64,000 bases of DNA from positions 8,831,414 to 8,895,413 of the forward strand of contig KL647288.1 in NCBI GenBank assembly GCA_000727475.1. The letters run 5' to 3'. A model generated the notes under the pieces. The model worked only from the letters and a program-made list of their open reading frames with translations, did not search any database and had not been told where the DNA came from. Position numbers and translations under genes: made by a program. This document shows, in pieces, positions 23,401 through 32,400 of this stretch (position 1 is its first letter; every line of letters starts with the position of its first letter). Origin of the DNA: Sarcocystis neurona (taxonomy: Eukaryota; Apicomplexa; Conoidasida; Eucoccidiorida; Sarcocystidae).

Positions 23401-26400
23401 ACAAAGAGCTGTCCACGTACGTCCCACTCCCAGCGTGGCCTACCTGGATCTTGTCTGCACAGGTGAAAGTGACGTTTTTACCTACGAAGATGATTTTGCG
23501 GCTATACTTGTGTGCTGGCATGTGTGCGGGTTCGTACGTAGATGGGTACCCTTGTTGTTGACTGTCGAGCTGCTGAAACAGCACCGGCTGCTGCGTCCAT
23601 GCAGCACGGATGCGTTTCTTGGCTCTGAACCAGAGGTATGTGTTTGGTAGTGAAACTAGGGACACAGTCAGTACTGGATTCTGGTACTTTGAGATCGGAC
23701 TTCACTGAGTTAGCTATTCACACACCTGTTATTGATGTAGCACTTTCTCTCAAACTTGGGAGCACCCTACAACGTCGGAGGGGTGGAGCATTTCAAAAAA
23801 GAGAAGAAGCGCGTCTTACGAGGTGCTGCGAGGACCGCTTCCCTCCTTTTATGTACGTCAGAAGAATGTTCAAGAGCCACACTAGCAGCAAGAAGAGCCA
23901 GCTCTGCGCAGCCCACACACACGCGTGCATACACAGACAGGCAAAAAGGCAGAGAGTCCACCATCCTGGTCCACGTTTCCGAACCTTGGTGCCTAGCTAC
24001 GCGTGCCAGCATGTCTACTTATAAGTATGTCGGTATGTATATATAGACACACATGCAGGCAAACAGGCCCCTGTGTGGTATATACGTATATTTCCTGTGT
24101 GTAGCTGCATGTATATACACACATATAGAGGCAGACACGTGTCCTGGAATGTAATAGGTACGTAGAATTTCGTGTGTATATCTGCATGTATGTGTGTGGA
24201 TGTAGTTAAAAGTGTCGCCGCATGCACACACATGCGTGGCTTGCCCTACACACTTGGGTTCGAGCCTCGTTTTATATGGTATATACGTACATCACGTCCA
24301 CACAGTCGTGCCCTTTTCTCTCTCTCTCCATGTGTTCGTACTTAGTTCTATATATACACATATATATATATATATATGTGTATAGGTACTTCTACATATT
24401 CGTACTTCGTCTTGTATCTACACATATATATATGTACGTATATAGGTACAGGTCTACAAAAACGTATTATATATGTGTTTTTGTACATAAAACATAATGT
24501 ACGGATGTAAACACACCTTTTCGCTCTTCTTCTACTTATTCGTACCTGGTTTTACATATGTGTGAACTTATACGGACTTCTATATGTGCGTACTCTTATA
24601 CACATATATGTACGTACTCATATGGGATATATATATATAGATAGATATACGCACTTACGTATAAGTATATTTTACACGCACTTTATGCACACGTATGTAG
24701 AAACATATTCTACATACGCGTGGAGTGTAGATACATAGTGTACATATGTATATACACCTTTCCCTCTTTGTCTCTAGATATTCCTACATATTCCGTTTTA
24801 TGGACACATATATATCTACGGACGTGAACACCTCTCCAGACTATACAAACAAAATGCACATATGTATATACACCCTTTGCTGTGCCTTACATGCGTGTGG
24901 AGAAAACAGAGACAGACAGACAAAGCTACACACGAGCGAGTTTTACGGAGGGACGCCGGGTGCCTTCGTCTTGCCCCCCCCCCCCCCCAACGCATGGTTG
25001 CAGCGTGTGACGTGCCGCAGGCTCTCTCTCCGAGACGTAATATATATATACATATATATGTATATACACATCCATGCTTATAACTTACATACGTATATAC
25101 TTATGTGTGTGCGTATATGTATGTGTACACTGATGTGTATGCGTATGATATATATATATATATATATATATACGTATGTATATGTTTATGTGTATGCGTA
25201 TAACACGTATATATGTATATATTGTGTGTATGCGTATATTATATGTATATATATGTATAGATTTATTTGCATGCGTATAACATACGTATGTATACGCGTA
25301 TATATATATTTGTAGGCGTGCAGAGTTGTGTGTGTGTGTGTGTGTCAATGGCTACGGATTTACAGAGAGGCCAAAAAGACTACCAACTCCACTCCACAGA
25401 GCTGCGGTAGATTTCTCTCTGTCCCTCTATTTCGTGTACCCACGCATATTTTTGTCTCGTCACGCATATGGACAGACGCAGAGGAGTCGGGAGAAAAGTG
25501 ACCTCTGCGAGGAAGCTACAGGCGCGCCGTTCACCTCTCTTTTAAACGACCGCAGGAAACACACGCCTCTTCGCATGCAGCGCCTACACATTAGCGCTGC
25601 CACACATACGACGGGCACCTGCCCACCCAGACATCTGCCTCGACGCGTGCAGCCGTAACCTCACACTACGCAGACCCACATGGAAGTATACATTTGTATA
25701 TATAGATGTGAATACACTGCAAATGCTCATATGTACAGGCTAAAACACGCAGGGCCGTGTGCAGACGCCGAGCCGCTGTGGGTGCAACACAGCGGCAGAA
25801 ACGCATAGTATTTTCTTCCTGCTGCTCGGGCTGCAGGACAGAGACATGTGTGGAAAAGTGTAGTGGTGGGGAGAAGGTGCTGTGGCCGGGTCACCACTTC
25901 TCGACATGCCCTGACGTGGACCGCGGCCTCACCTTGAGCTCGCGCTTCTTCGACTGTCGCCGCATTCCCTGCAGCAAAGAGCGGAAGAAACTGCTGCTCT
26001 TTCTCTTCCTCATGCGGGCAGTAGCAGCTCGTTGTTGCTGCTGCTGCTGCGGGCCTGAGCGCGTGGAGCGGGACGCAGCAACAAGCGCGCCCGCAGAAAA
26101 AGGCAGGACACAGACCACGCCCACTCAGAAGGAGGCAAACATGCAGCCCCTCATATAAACCTACACAGGCAAGCAGATACATGAGTGTACATGGCTATCT
26201 ACCTATTTGTAGGTCAGCTCAGCTCCCTTCTTCCTTTTTCTGCCCTTCTCTATCTCTTTCTTTTTTTCTCTCTGTTTCTCCATCTATAGAGACACTCTCG
26301 TGTTTCTAGCTATCTGGTTACTGACGTGTGAACACCGCATCCTTTTCTGCTTCTCCCTGTCCCTCTCCTGTTATTTCCGAATTTTTCTCGCCGTCTCTTC

Positions 26401-29400
26401 GCCTCAATGTTTCTCTCTGCGTCTCTCTCTGTCTCTCTCTATACACATGTAAATGCATAGTTTTGTACCTACTCAAACGTCCTCCACTGCAAGCACTCGT
26501 ACACCCACACTCATATATACACGTATAGAGAGAGAAGTCTCGCCGCAAACATAAGGGGCAGCTCCCACCTCTGTAAGACGTACATTTATATACAAATATA
26601 TGTACATATATATTGATTATCCATCCCGTGTAAGGTGAGCATCTGTTACAAAGTCCCTGGGGCTTATGAACCTCTCCGGCCCCCGCGCGTGGCGATGGCA
26701 GTTCTCCGCGGCGGCTGGTCCGTACAGGCCTCTTCGGTGATGCCTCTTGCCGTCGTAATTGGGCAGGTCTACTGTGAAGCTTGGCGCTGATCCGTCTCTG
26801 TAGATGAACATTTCCTATGGGTGGATGGTAGGGTACGTGATACACGTATATATATATATATATATATATGTCTCGCACACAAGTGAGCGGTGCAGAGCTC
26901 TGCTTGGGCACCCCACATGCGTATAGAACAGAAAGACACAGACGTGCTCGCGTACGTCTGGACGCAGGGGATGCTGGGTGGACGGCGGCGGCGACGGCTA
27001 AATCTTTCGGTAGCGCCCTTCGTCCAAGCGAGCCTGTCGACCTGCAGGGCTAGGCCTGCTTGCAGCTATCGGCTCAGATATATCTACCGGAGTGTTGACT
27101 GCTGCGTCCGAAGAAGCATCTTTCGCGCCTGTCGTCGTCCACGAGGTCACCGCAACACATCAAAGAAATCAAATCTTCTCTCTGCTTCGCACTGCTGGCA
27201 TCGCACAGATCTTCACGTCGGGACACGTCTCTGCGTATCTGCGCCGCGTGCGCGGCCCTTGGACGCGCAGGCGGCCTTCAGATCGTCGGAGACACGGCGG
27301 CAGGGCTTGCCAGTGAAACTTCACTATTCATTAAAAATTGGCTGTCTGAACACTTCACATTTGCCCTCTGTGTCGCGCGTTGCTTGTTTTACAAGAGAAA
27401 TCGTAGCAAAATAGTAGTAGTGGTGCAAGGCACCTGGTGGGCGCTTGGTGTAGGGGCGCACAACGGGAGAATGGACAGAGAAACAGAAATTAACGGACGT
27501 CCATCATCTTCGACGCATAACAGTCCTGCCACTTTACCTCTGCAGGCGCGTGCTACTTACCGGCCACTAGCGGGCAAAGCTCAAGAATTGAAGAGGCCGC
27601 ATTAGCACCGGCATGTCCTCGACTTTGGCATGTAACAGCGGCAGCAGCAGGACCCACGGCACTGGCTGCAGGCGTGCTGGTGTCGGCCGCAGGGTGAACG
27701 ACTGTCTCAACAACAGCAGTATCACGAGCAGCAGTCTTATCAGCCGCAGCCGCAGCGGCCAGAGCACCTGTAGCAGCAAACTGGGGATGAGTCGAGTCAC
27801 CAACTGCGGCAGCAGCAGAAAGATCGGCTGCAGCAGACGTCCCCCCTGCATATGCGGCAGCAATTTTAGAAGCAGCAGCAGGCGTTGCACGACGCTCTGT
27901 CTCTCTCCCTCCTGTCCTTGAAGAGTCGCAAGTAGCAGCGGCAGTGGCAGCTGCAGTTGACACAGCAGCCAACGGATGACGCAGATAAGAAGAAGCTGCC
28001 GCGTTCTGTCCATGTGCAGCACCAGCAACACTATCTTTGATTTGAACTTCCGAAGGTTCTCTGTATTCCTTCGCCAGCCATCCTTCTCCTCCTGCCGTCC
28101 TTGCCCCGAGTGCTGCTGCGGTCGCTGCTGCTGCTCCCTCTGTACCTTCTGCTGTGATCCCTTCGTTTTCTGCTTCTGCTGCGTCGACTCTTGCTGCTGC
28201 TCCTCCTCCTTCTGCCGTCGTTTCGAATCGCCTCGGTGGTGCAGCTGCTACTACTGTCTCTGCGACTAAGACATGGGTCGCAGGATTTGCTGCGCTTCCT
28301 GGCGCCCCTCCAGCGGAGCATGCGGCCCCTTTCGACGTCGCAGCAGCAGCCGTACCAGTAGCAGCAACATCACTGGCATACTGACCTTCCCCGTTAGGAG
28401 CTGAAGCACGTGGGGGTTCCGCCCTCCGCGTTGCTGCGGCACCAGCAGCAGCAGGAGCAGCCGCACGAGCGGCGTCAGCGGCAGCGGCGTGGGCAGCAGA
28501 CAGAGCAGCAACGTGAGCAGCCGCAGTGTCTGGAGCAGCAGCAGCGCCTCGGGCAGCAGCAGGGTCTGAAGCAGCAGCAGCGTCTGGGGCAGCAGCAGCG
28601 TCTGAAGCAGCAGCAGTGTCTGGGGCAGCAGGGTGCGCGAAAAATTTGCGCAGCAGCTTCCAGCCCTCGTACGAAAGACAGACGACCAGCAGCAGCACAA
28701 TCAACCAGGCAGGAAGGCAGTGGTTCACGACTACTCCAATCGATGCCCCAAACATCTGCATCGGCGCCAGGAGCAGCGCCTGTAGACACACAGCAGCAGC
28801 AAGCCCGGGTTTTCTGCGGCGCAGCAGAAACCGCTTAGCACACGAAAAAACGCAGCAGAACCGTCGGGAGGGTGTGCTGCAGCAGCTCAGCAACAGAACA
28901 CACCGTGCAACACGAGAAGAGCAACCGCCGTGCGAGCCGGCACACAGCCACCGCGGATGCACACACACAAGCAATTACGTAGAAGAGACACGAAAAACGA
29001 AAATTTCTTCCCAAGCGGCGCCAACCCTATGACCTCTTACGAGTGACTGCCCCTGCGTTCAAGCAGAGCACCAAGGAAGTGCAACTACGCTCACGCACGT
29101 AGGCAGATTCAGCCGCTCTCGCGCACACAGGCAGACAGCAGCAAGCCACACCCCCCGTGCAGACGGTCCCCTGTTGGCGCTTGAGAAGAGCAAAAGGCGG
29201 GGGGTGCCAACACCCTCACCTGCTCCAGCGCCGCGGTTGCTAACTACGCATCAGTGGATAAAGCGCGACCCGTCCTTCGAAGCCTGGCTCGAGAAGTGTC
29301 TATGAAGTACGAGGGAGAGATATATATATTCGTGTCTGTCTGTCTGTACACACACTGGTACAGCAACGATAGGTGTGTAGGCGGACATGCACGTGAGACA

Positions 29401-32400
29401 GTCTACATGTATGTATTTGCGTGTGCCGCGGACGAAATGGACGTTTGTGTGTCTACAGACGTATACATGACACATGTGTATGTGTGCGTGCATGTATGTG
29501 CGGCCTCTATCCTACTTTGCAGTTCCTGCCTGGCTGCAGAAGATCGCCCTGTGGAACACGTTGACGAAGTGACAGGAGGAGCCGTGTCATGCAATAGAAG
29601 CACATGCACACGCGTTCCTGAGACGCACACTGGACGCATCTATATATAAACAGCGACCGCCGGTGACAGCAAAATGTAGGAGACAGCTGTGCGACGTCCT
29701 GTGCACGCACAGGTATGGCAACGAATATGTATGTGGAAGATCCAGGAAGACTCAACAGAGGAACAATAATATGCGTCCGCGCATCCGTTCAGCTGGCTCT
29801 GCGCCCCCAGCCACGGCTCGATGCGTCAAACCCTCGACGTCCACGTGCACGTAGGGGCACACCGACGCACTGGCTGAGGTGTCCATACACCAGACGCGCG
29901 TACGACGCACTGGCTGAGGTGTACGTACACCAGAGGCAAGTACTTTCGCCAGAGACGGAGAGAGGTGCATGCGCACACACGTGTGTGTGCGTGCGTTTCT
30001 CCCAAGGCGACAGCGCTTCTGTTGAGACGGTTTTGTGTCTTGGCACCAATCGCTCCCAGGCGTGAGGAGGCAGAGTCTCTACGGATGAGACCGCAGACCT
30101 GCTGAGCCGCTCTTATCACCACCGCTCTCACGCGGTCGTCGTTGACTTTCTTCTCTCTCTACCTCTGCGTTGACCCTCTCTCTGTGTAGTCAAATACTTC
30201 CACTTTCATAGGCAACACGCAGCCCTGCTGTCTTCCCTGTCTCCCTACAAATGTCCACATCTTCTTCATGCCTGCTAGAAACCCCGCTGCACGCACGCAC
30301 TTTGTTTACACTTGTTCAACGCGCTGAGACACAGAGACAAGCACTGCAGAGCTCGAAACTTAGACCTAAGATAACCTCGAACGGCCAACGGCTGTCGAAA
30401 GGCTTCAGCTGTACTCCACGCGTCCTCTTATATGATACACAGGCGCGCACGTGTACGGACTCGGTTCACGTTAACAACGACGACTGCAGCTATACCTGGT
30501 GCGTTTCTCTGACGCAATAAGGAGAGAGAGACAGACAATTCCTGCTGTTACTGCGGCTGTGGGTGCTTTCTCGTCCACATGACTCAGCGCTTACGCACTA
30601 GTACCGACGCTGCAGCAGCAGCAGCTTCTTTCTCTACACCGACTTCTTCGCCTGACATGATACACCGACTGCTGCTTCTGCAAAGGATGCCCCGTTTCTT
30701 TTCCGCGGGACCACGCGAAGCAGCACTGCCGCTGCTACCGGTTTCTCTCGAAGCGAGGAGAGCAGCAGAAGAAGCCTCCGGCTGCTGCTGCCGCTGCGGT
30801 TCCTTGACCTACCATATCTGAGTCGATGAGGGGTTTGTCGACGAACGGATTTCTCCGGAAGAAATTCAACAGAGTGCCGGCAAGACAGCAGCCACACATC
30901 AGAGCCTGGCTTGACGCCGTCGCCTCATACGTGCTGAATCCCATGAGGAGTGACAGGACCGGCACAAACACTGCGCCACCTGCATGCGCAACGGTGCAAC
31001 GTCACAACGCCGCTTGCGCTCTCCCCATGCAGCAAAAACAGACAACGCCTCCTTGAGAAAAACTTGCAGCCACGAGCGTACAAGCGGCATGTCTTTTGAT
31101 ATTCTCATACATATATGTGTCTGTAGCCGTCCATATATCTCTGTATGTATACTGACGTATAGAAACACACATCTGTATCTATGTATATATACGTGTGTGT
31201 GTGTGTGTGTGTGTGTCGACGTAGGGGCGCATGTGGAGGTTGACAGATTTCTTTCGCCGCTCAGGTGTTTCGGTGGGGAAATGAAAGGATACATTATTGA
31301 CGCTTCACTGGCGTTGCTCCTCTGTTCACCCCGCCTCGAGTTTTCTTCCGCTTTCCATGCAGCCGCTGCTGCTCTGAGGCTGCCGCTGCCGCCGCTGTCG
31401 CTTGTCGAGCGTCGGCAGAAGAAGGTAGTCCGCCGCTGGCGCGCGTTCTGCTGCTGGGCCACAGAGGCGCTCGCATACGCAGCCAGTGCCGTATGCACGC
31501 GCGATTGTCAAGGAAGTCCGGGGGGTAAAGCAGCAACAGTCAGCTCTCGGCGGAGACGCGCGCACAGAAGATCGGCAGAAACTCCTCAGTCCTTCACCCC
31601 AGATGAAAGAAGTATGCGCTCTCAATCTACAAGACGACTCTATATCCAAGTGTCCATCCTCTCCAGTCTTTAATTTGTATATATATGTGTCTGTGTGTAT
31701 ATATACATATATGTGTATATATATATATGTCTGTCTAAATATGTATGTATATATATATATGTCTATATACATATGTATATACATATATATTTATATATAT
31801 ATAGATAGATATAGATATACAGATGTATACATATATATACACAAACACGAGACTGGAGAGAAATGCGTGTCTCATCCAGCACACGTACACGTGTATACAC
31901 GCATATGTATGTGTACCCATGTGAGCAGCTCGTCTGTGAACGCTTGTTCACAGACAGAGACACCGGTGGTGATGTGCGTGAAGACTCACACCCCCCTCTG
32001 ACTCATTCACGAGACGCCAGTGCGCCGGCTTTCAAGAAAATTTCTCCCGAGCCTTGCAGGCTCATACACCGCACGTTTAAATCGATAAGACGCGTGTATG
32101 TATGAAGTCTTGGTGTTCACACGCAGATGCATATATGTATACACGTGAGACGTGTACTGCATGCCCTCCATCCCATTATGCACAGAAGCGGCCATCCTTG
32201 CGCGCCACAGAGACGTGGAACAATGTTGGAGAAAGAGACGTGTGTTACTCGCCCCCACCTACATCTGAAGGAAGCCCCGTGTATTGCCTGCCGTTACCTA
32301 CGTCTGAAGAAAGATATGTGTACTGCCTGCCCCTACCTACCTCTCAAGAAGGAGATGTGTGTACCTGCCGACACCTATATATAAAGACAGACCAATGCAT

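Larger units (their letters stand above)
20183..23819 (-). other. Intron 5 of the TauE/SafE gene, CAG-rich, with assembly gap
   Basis: A 3.6-kb intron with donor GTAAGA and acceptor CTCTGTAG. Large parts (20200-20800 and 21600-22900) are CAG/GCA triplet repeat, giving long but meaningless frames on both strands. Joining exon 5 straight to exon 6 gives the short loop expected from the family. A segment at 23470-23632 with splice-like ends could be an alternative exon, but it would shift or lengthen this loop. Confidence 0.7.
23904..25932 (-). other. Intron 4 of the TauE/SafE gene
   Basis: A 2.0-kb intron dominated by TA/TG/TACA microsatellites, densest at 24040-25320, with a run of 15 C residues at 24974-24988. 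Donor GTGAGG, acceptor CTGCGCAG. Frames across it are Tyr/Ile/His/Thr repeat translations and are not genes. Confidence 0.75.

Noticed and set aside
23470..23632. Splice-bounded minus-strand segment considered as an exon between exons 5 and 6
   Set aside because: In the required phase it reaches a stop (TAG) unless a weak donor is used; the direct join of exons 5 and 6 fits the family better.
24222..25348. Tyr/Ile/His-rich frames on both strands
   Set aside because: They are direct translations of TA/TG/CA microsatellites.
32240..32356. Regular repeats considered as a CRISPR array
   Set aside because: The copies are directly adjacent with no unique spacers, imperfect, and in a eukaryotic intron.
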